A DNA stretch of 64,000 nucleotides, taken from positions 744,001-808,000 of the forward strand of contig NW_017385989.1 in the NCBI RefSeq assembly GCF_000237925.1. The letters run 5' to 3'. Positions 23,761 through 35,684 of this stretch are shown here, piece after piece. Made by a program: the position numbers and the translations under genes. The stretch comes from Schistosoma mansoni. Taxonomy: Eukaryota > Platyhelminthes > Trematoda > Strigeidida > Schistosomatidae. The notes below the pieces were generated by a model. The model saw only the letters and a list, made by a program, of their open reading frames with translations, was not told the DNA's origin and did not search any database. How positions within the stretch are numbered: position 1 is the stretch's first letter; each line of letters begins with the position of its first letter.

Positions 23761-23802
23761 AAACATAATATTTTCAAATGATTAATGTATTGTTTTATTT
23801 AT

Positions 23803-24292
23803 AGTTGAAATCATGAGTCAATTGAAGCTAGACCACCATGGAAAACCTGGAAGCCTACTGTGAGACTCCTCAACAGTGCGAATCCATGATCTCACCTCGC
23901 GAGATTGGAACCCAGGACCTACTAGTCTTGAGGCAGAGCACTTAACCAACAGACTTCAAGAGATAATTCCTGGAGTTTCTAGTGAGAAGCAGTGACCAAT
24001 GGAGTTCAAACCACGTCTGTTGTGAGATATCAACTCACTGAAGACAATTGGTGAACGGTTGCACAACTTCGTGGATTGTTTGAAGTTAGACATTAACATC
24101 ATCGGTTGCTGGCTCAGTGGTCTGTTGGTTAAGTGCTCTGGCGCGAGACTGATAGATCCTGAGTTCGAATCTCGTGAGGCGGGTTCGTGGATGCAGACTT
24201 CTGAGGAGTCGCACAATAGGGCGAAACGGCCTTCCAGTGCTTCCAGGTTTTCCTTGGTGATCTAGTTTCAATTGACTCATGCTTTCAACTAT
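23803..24292. repeat. SINE family B head-to-head fold-back
   Basis: A minus-strand end (23803-23955) joins a nearly full plus-strand unit (to 24292). The plus tRNA-like part is well kept (ggttaagtgctc, gagttcgaatctc); its ribozyme has changes in stem II and at the cleavage triplet. It lies just downstream (gene sense) of host exon E. Confidence 0.85.
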
Positions 24293-24327
24293 GATTAGTG
24301 TATTTATTGAAAAGATATTAAACTAAC

Positions 24328-25148
24328 CTGCATAAAATTTGTTTTGAATTCGATAGAAATTCAATACTTTGATTAGGTGATATATACACTTTCGATGGTT
24401 TATTCATTTTATCATTATATTTCTCTTCAATACAATTATTGACTTTTAAACTATGATCACCTTTATGATTATTATTATTACTATTACTATTATTAGTATT
24501 AATATTGTTGCCAAGTAATTCATAATAACTTGATGGACCAGAATCTACTTCCATGATCGTTTTCAATTGAATATTATTTACATGTAAATTACGAAATGAA
24601 TGTGAATAGCCTTCATTCAATGAGGGAATCAAGTTGGAATTCGACGTTCTCTTCCAATTGGTTTCTATTGGTTTATTCAATAATAATGGTAAACTTCTTG
24701 TACCTAATATCATATGACTATGTGTTCCAATAGTTTCATGTTGTAATCCATGATATGGTATATCTTGTAATTGTATCCATCCTTTAGGTAATGGTTTATT
24801 GCACCAATATTTATTATGTTTAGTTTGATTACAAGGTGAAATGATATCAGTTGTAAGGTGGAGGTTTTGTACTAGTTGGCAATTAGATGATTCTGTCTTA
24901 TATTTTAATAAATTTTTAGATGATACCACTGTTGTTTGTTCATTTAAATGTTTCATTGTATAGTTAGGGGGATGAATCAGGGATGATGAATCAGTTAGTA
25001 GTAGTAGTAGTTTCAAAGAGTTTGTCCGTAAACAAGTCTCATTTAAAGTGGAATCAACATTTGTTATTTGTAAATTAGGTAAAGATTTTGATTGTATCCA
25101 GTTAAATTTTATTGAATTCAATGGTTGTTCTTTATAGAATTGTGCAAT
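24328..25148 (-). CDS. Host gene exon E
   Basis: An 821-nt exon; acceptor ATGTTTGTACAG, donor GTTAGT; starts at phase 0 and ends with two bases (AG) of a split codon. It begins IAQFYKEQPLNSIKFNW. The sequence is Ser/Asn/Leu-rich with an Asn-rich run near its 3' end (GNNINTNNSNSNNNN) and ends SNSKQILC plus the split Arg codon. Short hydrophobic stretches occur but no convincing membrane segment or known domain. A B-family fold-back SINE ends about 40 bases from the donor side. Confidence 0.75.
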
Positions 25149-25289
25149 CTGTACAAACATACAAAGAGAATGAAGATTTAAAGGAAATAGTTTAAACTAA
25201 GGGATGAAAATGAGTTAGATAGTAACTAGATATTGGAAAAAAAATGTGAAATTTACAAATTCTGTCGGTTATGAAGTTAAATGTTCATA

Positions 25290-25784
25290 AACAAAGATGG
25301 ATAGTGGCGGGCAACGGAATCCAAGACGCGCGTTTCGTCTTATTTGGGACTCGTCAGCTGGATTTACCTGCATCTTATAGTTAATGTTCACTCTGTGACT
25401 TGAACCCAGTACCTTTTGCTTCAAACGCCATCACGTTATTCACTCAGCTACTGAGTCCTGGTAGCCACTTGCTTGTGCACTGAGGTGAAGTTTGAATTCA
25501 CTTGGTGTTGTTTGTTTGAATCTTCCCATTGATTTTTAGGACTGCAATCCCAGACTGAACATCAACTTTGAAATGCAGGTACATCCATCTAACGAGTCCC
25601 AAATAGGATGAAACGCGCGTCCTGGATTCCACTTCTAGCCACTATCCATCTTTGCTTATGATGCTTATGAATTAAGGCAATATCGAGGCAATACACACAG
25701 TATGCGCATATGGCCAATAAGAGACTGATTAATTGCAGTCCTAAACATCAGTGGGAAGATTCAAACAAACAATACGAAGTGAAT
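25290..25784. repeat. SINE family A fold-back with 13-bp target duplication
   Basis: A full minus-strand unit with an intact hammerhead is followed by a plus-strand unit whose hammerhead has CTAACGA for CTGACGA. The duplication ttaaatgttcata flanks it at 25277-25289 and 25785-25797, so the whole fold-back was inserted as one piece. Confidence 0.9.
25319..25363 (-). ncRNA. Hammerhead ribozyme, family A, intact core
   Basis: CTGACGA, GAAA, stem III ACGCGCGT and GTC all present; stem II has one mismatch (GTCC/AGAC). Sense strand of the host intron between exons D and E. Confidence 0.8.
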
Positions 25785-26053
25785 TTAAATGTTCATAGTT
25801 TGTCGGTTGGGAAATATTATGATAATCAAACTCAAGCTTTCGTTATCATTCTTTCTTATCGATTTACTTGGCTAATGATCATAAATTGTTTCAATTCATT
25901 CTAAATAGTGATCCATCAAAGTCTCTATCTGCTTAAGTAACAACCGTGTAATAGTAATATAACAAGAATTACATGAAGTTAATACTACTTGTATGATTCA
26001 GAAATCTAATTTGACATAAGAAATGGTTCCGTAAACAAAACTAAATTCAAATT

Positions 26054-26192
26054 ATAAGCAAAGATGAATAGTGACTAGAAGTGGAATCCAGGACGCCCGT
26101 TTCGTCCTATTTGGGACTCGTCAGCTGGATGTACCTGCATCTCAGACTTGTTGATGTTCACTCTGGGACTCGAACCCAGTACCGTCCGCTTC
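26054..26192 (-). repeat. SINE family A short copy with 16-bp target duplication
   Basis: 139 bases, minus strand: hammerhead plus the B-box end (complement of ctgggttcgagtccc). The perfect duplication aaactaaattcaaatt flanks it at 26038-26053 and 26193-26208. Confidence 0.92.
26086..26130 (-). ncRNA. Hammerhead ribozyme, family A, intact
   Basis: Stem I ATCCAG/CTGGAT, CTGACGA, GTCC/GGAC, GAAA, stem III ACGGGCGT, cleavage after GTC. Sense strand of the same host intron as 25319-25363. Confidence 0.88.
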
Positions 26193-26273
26193 AAACTAAA
26201 TTCAAATTGTTCTTTGTTATAACGTTGTTTCATTTTTACTGAAAAAATTGAATACGAGAGATGTAGTAGTTGT

Positions 26274-26330
26274 AGTTACACCTGTTACCCACCAATGGAG
26301 CATAGACCACTGACCAGCATTCTCCAACGA
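26274..26330 (-). mobile_element. RTE LINE 3' tip
   Basis: A short minus-strand match (acacctgttacccaccaa ... accagcattctccaa) without a tail array. Confidence 0.6.
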
Positions 26331-26944
26331 GAAATGGTTTTGCGTAAAATATCTATTAGTACTTACCAAACAAGACATGAAGACATGTGGTGCGATAACT
26401 TTGATACAGTGTTTTCGAATTCAGTAACATGTAAACAAGTAAAGCGGTTAGTACGAACAAGATATAGAAGAATTTATCTATTAGAAAACTTAAGATTATA
26501 TATTCGAAGAAATACTGTGGCTCATTTATAATTATATGACTTTGTAAAGAATGGTAATTATAACAATAGTTAGGTTCGCGGTTTTTGAAAGATGTGACGA
26601 TATATGTTTATCAAGGGAATCCCAATGGAAATGACCGGTCAAACTACTGACAACCCATTAGTATGGATCATTATAAGGAAATATATAAACGAAAATGCGA
26701 TCAATATGTTTTCAGTCAACGGAACCAGGTAGTTCAGTAGATAGTGCGTTGGCGTTTGAAATAAAAGATATTGGATTCGAGTTTTCATGTTTACATTAAC
26801 ATTGAGATACAGGTACATAAACCTGACGAGTCTGAGATAGGATGAGATGAATTTAGTGTAATTGGTTGCTGGTTTCAATTTATCTATTCAAAAAACGTGT
26901 AATGTTTAAAATATAATATCACTAATTTAACAAACCTATTTCAT

Positions 26945-28222
26945 GTATGCAAACTTACTAACACCTGTTACCGCTCATGGAGTAGCATAGGCCGACCATC
27001 AGCATTCTCTATCCAACTCTATCCCGAAGAATTCTTTCCAATTCTTTCCATTTGCTATTCTTCCTTTTCATGTTTGCTTCTATTTTCCGACGTAATTTGC
27101 TCTTTGGTCTTCCTATTTTCCGCTTCCCTTCAGCATTCTGAGCCAGGGCTTGCCTTATGATGAAGTTTGATGATTTCATCAATGTGTGTCCCGCACACCA
27201 CTTCCAAAGTCTTTTCCTAATTTTCTCTTCAGTTGGAAGCTGGTTTGTTCCTTTTCATAGTAGACTGTTCCTGATGATGTCCGACCAACGAACGTTGAGT
27301 ATCTTGCGTAGACAATTGTTTATAAATACTTGTACATGCTTGATTATGGTTGTGGTAGTTCTTTACGTTTCAGCTCCGTACAGTAGAACTAACTGTCTTG
27401 ACGTTTGTATTGAAGATTGTGAATTTGATATTGGTTTACAGTTGTTTTGAATTCGATATGTAGTTCAGTTGTAGGAATGAGGCCCTTATATTGCCAATCT
27501 TTGCCTTAACATCTGCATCCGATACACCTTCTTCATCGATGATGTTATCCAGGTAAGCGAAAGTTTACACACCATTAAGAGTTTCTCCATCAATTTTGAT
27601 AGGTTTGGTGTTCTCCATATTTTATTGGAGGATCTTGCTTTTTCCTTTGTGTATATTGAGGCCTACTGATGCTGTTGACCTACATTTTTTTGTGTGAATG
27701 GGATAGAAGGGCCAGGTCATCTGCGAAGTCCAAATCGTCTATTTGCATGTAAGCTGTCCATTTTATCCCGTGCTTCCCTTGAGTTGTGAAGGTCTTTATA
27801 ATCGAGTCAACCACTATAAGTAAAAGAAAAGGGAGGGGAGTCGGCAGACTTGTCTGGTTCTGGTTCTTAATTGCAATGCATCTGTCAGCTCTAGTCTATA
27901 CACGACTAGGCATTATAAACGGTCGTATGAATTCTGGATGATGTTGACGAACTTTCCAACTACTAACTACGTATTGTCAAAAACGTTTCCATAATGTTCT
28001 CCAATCCACATTGTCAAATACTTTCTCATAATCAAGGAAGCTGATATTTAATGACGAGTTCCATTCGATTAATTATTTAACGATGATCCGCAGTGTGACA
28101 ATTTAGTCTGTGTGCGACCGATCCTTAAGGAATCTGGTCTGTTGATCTCAAAGTTAAGCGTCTACTCGAGTCTTTCATCCAGTTCAGCAATACTCTATTA
28201 AAAACCTTGTATACTAAGCTTA
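26945..28222 (-). mobile_element. RTE LINE 3' half including RT
   Basis: Minus-strand copy from the terminus (ttaccgctcatggagtagca) back through the C-terminal region and RT to the segment encoding the start of the RT fingers. Many frame breaks. It lies in the intron between host exons D and E and ends about 40 bases from the donor of exon D. Confidence 0.85.
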
Positions 28223-28262
28223 CAATTTAACTGAATCATACAACAAAAAATAATTGACTTAC

Positions 28263-28898
28263 ATCAGTATTTGAATGATCAAATGGTTGATCAACTGTAC
28301 ATTGATTCCATGAAGATAATTGATGAAGATGATTGTCTATAGAATTCTGTACAAAATCATTCGTCTTATTATGATTCTCATTATTTGGCTTTACGAAGGA
28401 ATCATATTGTAAATCTTTTATGGAATGAGATGAACCATTAGTATTACCATCATTATTACCATTACTATTATTATTACCACTACTACTACTATTACTGTTA
28501 GTAGTATTGTTCCATGAATGGGTATTCTGTTTATCAGTAGTATAATTATACAAAGATAAATTTTCTGCTGAATAATAATAATCATGATAATGATCATCAT
28601 TTCTTCTTGTTGAATTATTTAATGGTATTGTATAATATTTATAATGGGAATGTAATGCTGGTATTGATTTTTGTGTAATTTGTTTTAATTTAGAAAAAAA
28701 TTTTTTTAATTTTAATTTTTTTTTTAGATTTTTTTGAATAAGAAAATAATCACTATGGTGATTATTAGTTACATAATCATTAGAAGTATTTAAAGATGAA
28801 ATGAATTGTTTATTACATAGAATAGAACATAATAATGAATTAATTTGTTCTAATTGAATCACTCGTTTATGTAATTGATGATAATTTAATAGAATATC
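28263..28898 (-). CDS. Host gene exon D, basic then Asn/Ser-rich
   Basis: A 636-nt exon (212 codons), acceptor TTTTCTCTTATTAG, donor GTAAGT, phase 0 at both ends. It begins DILLNYHQLHKRVIQLEQIN, a second short coiled-coil-like segment with heptad leucines. A very basic run of mixed Lys and Leu follows at about residues 50-65, then His/Tyr-rich and Asn/Ser/Gly-rich low-complexity sequence encoded by AAT/AGT repeats. The basic run could bind acidic surfaces or act as a nuclear signal, but nothing shows which. An RTE LINE copy ends within about 45 bases of the donor side. Confidence 0.75.
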
Positions 28899-28974
28899 CT
28901 AATAAGAGAAAATGGATATATATTCAGGTTGAAGGTATAAATAGATCAATAATAATAATAAAGAACAACCGATA

Positions 28975-29400
28975 CCTAGACGATCACCATCATCACGGCG
29001 ATCTCCTTAAACATTCGGACTACCTGTTCCTAAAAATCTACATATTTCAACAAGTCATCTGTCTTTTATTTGTTTTAATACATCATTATGGTTATTAATC
29101 GCATAATCCTATTCAGGTGCGTTTCTGTGGAGTGTACAACCTGTAAAAGTTACAAAAGGCCTAGTCTGAGATATTGTAGTTGCTGTTAATATTTAACGAA
29201 AAGAATGTACATTATTCTGATGTTCGTTGACTGGACTACTGACGTCTAACTGGTGATTACTCAATATTTATTGTCAAGATTGATCAAGAAGTAAGAAACG
29301 GAAAGTTGTTGGAATACCTTTTGCTGAGAATTCTATATTGTGCCGAAAATATAATATTGAATAAAGCTAATATGAATATACAGTAATAATAATAAATAAA
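28975..29400 (+). repeat. Repeat D, LINE-like 3' end with TAA-rich tail
   Basis: From acctgttcctaaaaatctac and atttcaacaagtcatct to ttctatattgtgccgaaaa, then gaataaagctaata and a TAA-rich tail. The AATAAA near the end and the simple tail suggest the 3' UTR of a non-LTR element, clade unknown. Confidence 0.6.
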
Positions 29401-29417
29401 TATTAATAAAAATAATA

Positions 29418-29476
29418 ATGTGGATGGCTTATGCTCCTCCACGAAGGGTAAGAGGCGTACGTAAGCAAGTAAAACG
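29418..29476 (+). mobile_element. RTE LINE 3' tip
   Basis: Matches gtggatggcttatgctcctc and the terminus, with a degenerate GTAAGC tail. It directly follows a family D repeat tail. Confidence 0.65.
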
Positions 29477-29545
29477 ATAATACTTTTAAATTATTTTTAT
29501 TGGTTACTCAGTTTTATTTTTTATAGAGTTAAATCTACATGCTGC

Positions 29546-30045
29546 GTGTCGGATCGTGAGTGCGCACTGCTGACGAATCTTATACTAGAACGAAACAGTC
29601 ATCCAGTGCTTCTAGGTTTTTCATGGTGGTTTAACTTACATCAACTCATGAATTCAACTATTAAAATTACTATAATATCCACAAAAACCCATTCCGATAA
29701 TAATCAACACATGATCACTAGTGACGGGCTTCAAGAGGTATTTTCTGGAGTTCCAGTGAGAAGCAGTGATCAGTGGAGTACATCAGGGTCTGTTGTGAGA
29801 TATCAACTCACTGAAGACAATGGTGAACGGTTGCTCAGTTTCGTGGATCGGTTGAAGTTAGACATTAATACCGTTGGGTGCTGGCTCAGTGGTGAAGTGG
29901 TTAAGCGCTCGCGCGCGAGAGTGATAGATCCTAGGTTGGAATCTCGCAAGGCAGCATCGTGGATGCGCACTGCTGAGGAGTCCCAAAATAAGACGAAACG
30001 GCCGTCCAATGCGTCCACGTTTTCCATGGTAGTCTAGCTTCAGTT
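29546..30045 (+). repeat. SINE family B head-to-tail dimer
   Basis: Two plus-strand hammerheads (near 29562 and 29967) lie about 405 bases apart with one complete unit between them, including A box (gtggttaagcgctcgcgcg) and the ctcactgaagacaatgg region. Confidence 0.88.
29967..30012 (+). ncRNA. Hammerhead ribozyme, family B, core intact
   Basis: GCACTG/CAATGC stem I (one mismatch), CTGAGGA, GTCC/AGAC (one mismatch), GAAA, stem III ACGGCCGT, cleavage after GTC. Confidence 0.75.
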
Positions 30046-30245
30046 TTATAAAAGAATGATTATATTGACCAAAAAAGAGGAAATTTTTTTTCAAACAGAT
30101 CACTAACTGTTAAATCTCAGAGACTATCAATGAAAGTGTTACCGATTAGTAAGCTGATTATAATCTTATTCAGTTATCTATATATTTTTCTTAAGTTCGT
30201 TAAAGACTGAAATTTATGTATCAATTAATTTGTATTTTAATATCA

Positions 30246-31050
30246 GACTTCTTGGACTTCGCAGATGACCTAATCCTCCTATCTCATACACACGATTAAA
30301 TACAGATGAAGGCAACTAATATAGCAGCAGCTTCTGAACCAATAAGCCTCAATATACACAAATGAAAAAACAACATCCCCGAATACATTTTGGAGAACAC
30401 CGACCCTATCAAAATTGATGGAGAAGCTTTGGAAAATGTGGGAACATTCACATACCTCAGAAGCATCATTGGTGAACAAGGAGAATCAGATTTAGATTTA
30501 AAGGTGACGATTGGCAAAGAAAGGGCCGCATTCCTACAGTTGAACAACATATGGAACTCAAAACAACTGTTGACCAATATCAAAGTCACAATCTTCAATA
30601 TGAACGTCAAGAATTTTCTACAGTAGAGAGCTGAAACCTAGAGAACTATCACAACTATCATCAAGCATGCACAAATATTTGGAAATAATTGTCTACGTAA
30701 GATACTGAGTATCCGTTGATCGGATACCATCAGGAACAGTCTACTGAGGCAGAGAACAAACCAGCTTTCATATGACGAGGAAACTACGAAAAGATACTGA
30801 AGGTGGGTAAGACATACATTGAGGAAATCATCTAATTGCATCACGAGGCAAGCGCTAACTTAGAATCGTGAAGGGAAACGGAAAAGAGGAAGGCCAAATA
30901 ACACATGACGTCGGAAAATAGAAGCAGATGTGAAAACGATGAATACGAAGTGGAAAAAACTGGAAAGTATTGTTCAGGACAGAGTTGGATTGAGAATGCT
31001 GACGGTCGGCTTGTGCTCCTTCACGTGTGGTAACAGGCGTAAGTATGCGA
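30246..31050 (+). mobile_element. RTE LINE 3' fragment
   Basis: Plus-strand copy starting at the RT catalytic box (encoding DFADDLILLSHT) and running to aacaggcgtaagta. Readable pieces include DGEALENVGTFTYLRSII. It lies in the intron between host exons C and D, antisense to the gene. Confidence 0.85.
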
Positions 31051-31193
31051 TCTGTCCGCTTTCCAAGTACAGTCAGAATTATGTAAGATAATAATTGCGG
31101 TATTCTAATAACAAGTTACATTTTCTTACGTTTTAAAGTCAAAGTTTAATAGAATGTTTGTTTTAAGAAAAAAGGGTTTTACCATTAACTTAC

Positions 31194-31379
31194 CTTTTGC
31201 GATATATTTGTATAGAGTAAAAGATTAGTTAACTGTTCAACTGTATTTGAATTCTTTAAATCAGCATATGGAGTTGATGTAAAATTTACTGTAGTTGAAT
31301 TCATTGGATTGGAATATAAAAGTTTTAAAAACAATTGAAGATCTTGTTGTCCATTTAATGATTTTGTCAAAGGTAAAAC
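31194..31379 (-). CDS. Host gene exon C
   Basis: A 186-nt exon (62 codons) between acceptor CTTAATTTTAAAG and donor GTAAGT, phase 0 at both ends. It starts VLPLTKSLNGQQDLQ and ends LLLYTNISQK. It has a leucine-rich stretch (QDLQLFLKLLYSNP), possibly helical, then a Ser/Thr/Asn-rich stretch. No known domain is recognised. An RTE LINE fragment ends about 150 bases below the exon, and a B-family SINE begins about 100 bases above it. Confidence 0.75.
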
Positions 31380-31469
31380 CTTTAAAATTAAGATAATGAT
31401 CAAAATGTCATTATGAGAGTAAATAATACATTTGAAGATGAAATAGATATTTATATTTAGAAGTAGTTT

Positions 31470-31865
31470 GTGCCATAAGCTCACTAGTGAACAGCTTCGT
31501 GAAGGAATTATCGGAGTTCTAGTGAGATGCTATTATCAGTGGAACTAATTCATGTCAGGTAGAGACAGGTATGTACCTCAGTACAATAGAAGATGGTGGC
31601 GCAATGTTGTGAATTGGTTGATGTCAGACATTAACAACGTTAGATGCTGGCTCACTGGTCTAGAGGCTAAGCGTTCGTGCGTGAGATTAAAAGTCCTGGA
31701 TTGGAATCCTGTGAGCGGGATTGTTAATGTACTCTGTTAAGGAGTCCCATAACAGGATGAAAAGGCCTTGAAATGCTTCTAGGTTTTCGATGGTCATCTA
31801 ACATCAATCGATTTATCATATCCATAAAATACTTAAAAACCTCCAAAACCCCATACTGATAATAA
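31470..31865 (+). repeat. SINE family B unit, diverged
   Basis: Plus strand; same subfamily as 23385-23760 (shared ttctagtgagat, gtacctcagtacaat). Ribozyme decayed. Confidence 0.75.
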
Positions 31866-33212
31866 TGTATTAGCAAAAAGTTAACATATAATAAAAGATT
31901 AGCTAGTTCATAACAGATAAGGATCTATAGGTACAACATAATTGATCGAGTTCTCAGTAAAAAGAGACTTTTGGTGATTTTAAAAAAAGAAATGTTTAAA
32001 TTTACAGAAACACAATGGTAAGTAGTCTGACTGACTTTAAAGAAGTAAATACGGGGAGTCAAGTAGCATTGATTATCTATCAAGTACTTTATGCTTCAGT
32101 TGTCAATGCCATATCCCTTGATCCAATGAAGAACAGCTATGAATTTAGTTTATAAAAGTTCAAGGTGTGTCAGAACAGAATTCATTCCACTGTTTTTCGC
32201 GATCTATATGTTCTCTAAACGCTTGTGATAATGCAGCTATATTGAAGCGTTCAGCACAGGATTTACACATGCTGACTAATACTAGTCGGAATTCATTTAA
32301 GAATAGTGGTGAATAGATAATTCAAATCCTTGAAAACGATTTAATTGACTGATTATTACTTAATTCTATGTTTATAAATTGAAATCAAATGTTAGTTAAA
32401 CACACTTATCCACTGATTGTTCTCATAGCATATCATTTTTCCTTTTCAAAACATGAAGTATTGAAGCTAAAGATTTCAGAAGTTTTAAGCTAACAAATAA
32501 CTATGCTTCCTGATTTTCGAAGATTGTCTAATTAAATTAACTCGAGATGTAAACTACAGGATCTAAAAATCTCAGTAAATTTGTCTATACTGATAAACTA
32601 TATTAGTGTGCTCACTGGAAGCTTGATTTTAGATGAATCCTAGTAGAAAGTAATGACTTGTGGAGCCTGGGCACATTTAGAATGAAGCAGTCTTAAAGAG
32701 TAACATCGCATGATCTTCGTGATTCTTTGTAAATTGGTTGAAGTTGTAATTATGTATCAGTGGACAGCAATCCGTTAGCTTTATTGCATTAGTTTTCTTA
32801 TGTTTAACCCCTGATAATAAGAAAGTATAGTGTTTGAAATTCCCATGCTAAGACATCTATCCAGTCGTCTCTGGTTTCGTATAATACCACAATTATGACC
32901 AATATATAGCGAACACCTACAGTTCATACATTATTCACTAAAATATTTACACAAATCAATGTTTATTCTTCCAAACTTAGTAAAAGTGCTGATGTGATTT
33001 GGAAAAAAAGACAGGGAAATAGATCAATTTCTAACATAATCTCTAAGTAGGTAATAGTAATTTTGTTATTCCAAATGTAGGTCATCACAAAGATTTAAAA
33101 TTATCATTCATACTATAGGACTCAGTAGCTAAGTAGATAACGCGATGGTGTTTGAAGCGAAAGGTACTGGGTTCGAGTCTCAGAGTGAACATCATCTCTG
33201 AGATGCAAGTAC

Positions 33213-33257
33213 ACCATGCTGACGAGTCCCAAATGGGACGAAACGCACGTCCTGGAT
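33213..33257 (+). ncRNA. Hammerhead ribozyme, family A, weak stem I
   Basis: Core CTGACGA, GTCC/GGAC, GAAA, stem III ACGCACGT and GTC are present, but the 5' strand of stem I reads ACCATG and pairs poorly. Confidence 0.6.
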
Positions 33258-33258
33258 T

Positions 33259-33397
33259 ATTGTTTATACTCTTACTACTTCTACCCCTATGGGATTTGAA
33301 TGGACAACTGTATCTCTGTGCTAATGTGGTATAGCAACTTGAACTGATGTACGTACGTACGAAGTTCTACGTTGTGACTGACTGACTGACTGACTAT
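33259..33397 (+). mobile_element. LINE-like family E, 3' end with (GACT)n tail
   Basis: Shares ctcttactacttctaccc, gggatttgaatggacaactg and the gtacgaagttctacgttgtg end with 44165-44625, and finishes with GACT repeats. Nested in a family A SINE. Confidence 0.75.
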
Positions 33398-33844
33398 CCA
33401 TCTTTGCTTATAAAACTTGAAGAATATAGCTTTTTCATTTGTAATTCAAATGAAACTTTAATTAATTTTATGGTTATTGATAGTTTTTGTTTCTATAGTT
33501 GGTATCCCTTAATGATAAAGTTACACTCATGCTTTATATTGTTAAAACGAAAATAAAATGAGAATTTAATAGATAAATTCTAAATGAATTCTGTCAAACA
33601 AGAAACAAAATGAGAGAATAATATATTTGTAATATCCCAACAAGTAGAAAAATTAGATTTTCTGACGTTTCGTCACTTAGTGTAAGCCACCTCTTCAGAG
33701 AATTTGGTTAGGTATCCTCTGGGGAAACGGCTTACACTTAGTGATGAAACGTCAGAAAATCTAATTTTTCTACTCATTATGATATTAAAAAATGTATTAA
33801 TTTTCTATATCAATCTACCCAAAGATCAATTTATTCAAAATTTT

Positions 33845-34135
33845 TCATAGTTGAAATCATGAGTCATTTGAAGCTAGACGTGGAAGCACTGGACATTAAC
33901 ACCGTTGGATGCCGGCTAAGTGATCTATGGGTTAAGTGCTCTGGCGCGAGACTGGTAGGTCCTGGATTCGAATCTCGCGAGTGCGGGATCGTGGATGCGC
34001 CCTGTTGAGGAGTCCCATAATAGGATGAAACGGCCGTCCAATGCTTCCAGGTTTTCCATGGTAGTCTAAGTTCAATTAACTCATGATCTTAACTATGAAA
34101 AATACTGGAATCTCCACAAAACCCCTTCTAATTAT
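33845..34135. repeat. SINE family B fold-back copy
   Basis: A short reversed arm (ttgaaatcatgagtcatttg) joins a plus-strand tRNA-like and hammerhead part; the ribozyme core has TTGAGGA for CTGAGGA. Confidence 0.8.
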
Positions 34136-35054
34136 TCATAATTATCAAATCAAAACTTGGTAATGATACTTAAAAGCCAAAGAAGTTTTAGTTGTTACAT
34201 TTTATACCATTACAAAACGAAAAAAAAGGAAAGAGAGTGAAAATAGATTTTACTTAGTCAATATCATCTGTGTCATTATTTTTATAAAATGTTTTTGTGT
34301 TATTTTTGTTGTTGAGACAATATACTACTATTTTACTTTGTAATTAAGTAGTATATCAATATATATTATATAATGAATCTTATTAAATGTTCACTTGTCG
34401 TTTAGTTGCCAATAGACTATAATGTTTCTCATTCATTTATACATACGTATACATACGGGTCTTTTGATTTATATATGTATCTATATATACATATTGAAGT
34501 ACAAAGGACACTATAATTTATATTCTATAAGCCAAATTAATAGCCAATAATGCTATTTATATCATTATTATAATAATAAATGAATATGGTTACTAGTAAT
34601 ATAGTATTATATATATAGAATGTGACATAAACATCTGTGCATGGCAACAGTATTGTACATCACGTAAATGAAGCTTTAAACAAGAGAACATAATGTATAT
34701 CTTATCATTTTATCTGTTTTAAAGAAATTTAAAAAAAAGAAGAAGGAAAAAAAAGAAGAAGAAAAAAAAGAAAGAAATAGTCTCTAAGAGATAAAAATAG
34801 ATGAATATTGTACTTTAATGATACGATTTATATCAATGTATTTCAGAAGTGACTCTTCTCTTTAGGGGAGAAAAAAAGTATTATGTATTTTTCTTTGGAA
34901 ACAGTGTTGTTGTCCCGGCAGGTCAACGGAGCTGTGGAGGTCAGAGCGTCACAGACTCGACATTCTGATGGAGAGTTTTGCACAGAGTGCAGTGAAAGAA
35001 GAAAGTGACATGGTGAGCAGAACCACTGTATGAACGAATACTTTAATGGGGGGA

Positions 35055-35286
35055 CTACTTATATCCTCATAAGTAGTATATGCTGTTGGTTAGACAGAAT
35101 GTATTTTGGCAGAAGACCAATAAGGAAAGAACACGAATGAAGCGTAATTTGTAGGAAAATGCATAAACAATGAAATTAGAGAAGATGGACTGATATTTAC
35201 TGAAAGAACAGTGAAGATTGAGACAATTGATTGTTATTTTACTAATTAACTATTTGCTGTATGGTTATCAGATCTTAGAAAGAGAA
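35055..35286 (+). repeat. Dispersed repeat X
   Basis: Starts at tacttatatcctcataagta, the short palindrome typical of the family's 5' end, and runs to tggttatcagatcttag. Its 3' end is cut by family J sequence. Confidence 0.65.
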
Positions 35287-35684
35287 CAAAACTCCATCTT
35301 CTCCACCATCTCACAGTTTTTAATGTCCTCAGTTGTTTTAGTTTAAACACAGAATCAAACATCGAGACAGTATCTTCTCTACTCTTCATAAAGGTATATA
35401 ATCTATGAGATAATTTGGTTTAGTTATAGTTTAATAGGTATTATGTATTAGGCTTTCTTTTTGTTTGAAAGATTTAAAATAAGAGTACACTGTAACATTC
35501 TATTGTCCCCCCAACCCTCTGATTTACTGGTTTCGTGTAAATTCTTTACAAAAAGTATTATTCATAAATAAAGATTGGGTGTTATGAAGTTGAATAGTAT
35601 GTGGTCAATGGGTTATTGATAAGTTTGTCATTGATAACTTCATTCTTGTATTTGACGTATTTTAATTTCATTATTTACTAACGC

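Larger units (their letters stand above)
33118..33407 (+). repeat. SINE family A split by a LINE-like insertion
   Basis: A plus-strand copy with A box (tagctaagtagataacgcg), B box (gggttcgagtctc) and hammerhead. After the ribozyme's ctggatt, a family E 3' end is inserted (33259-33397), and the SINE resumes with tatccatctttgctta; about 14 bases of SINE are missing. Confidence 0.85.
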
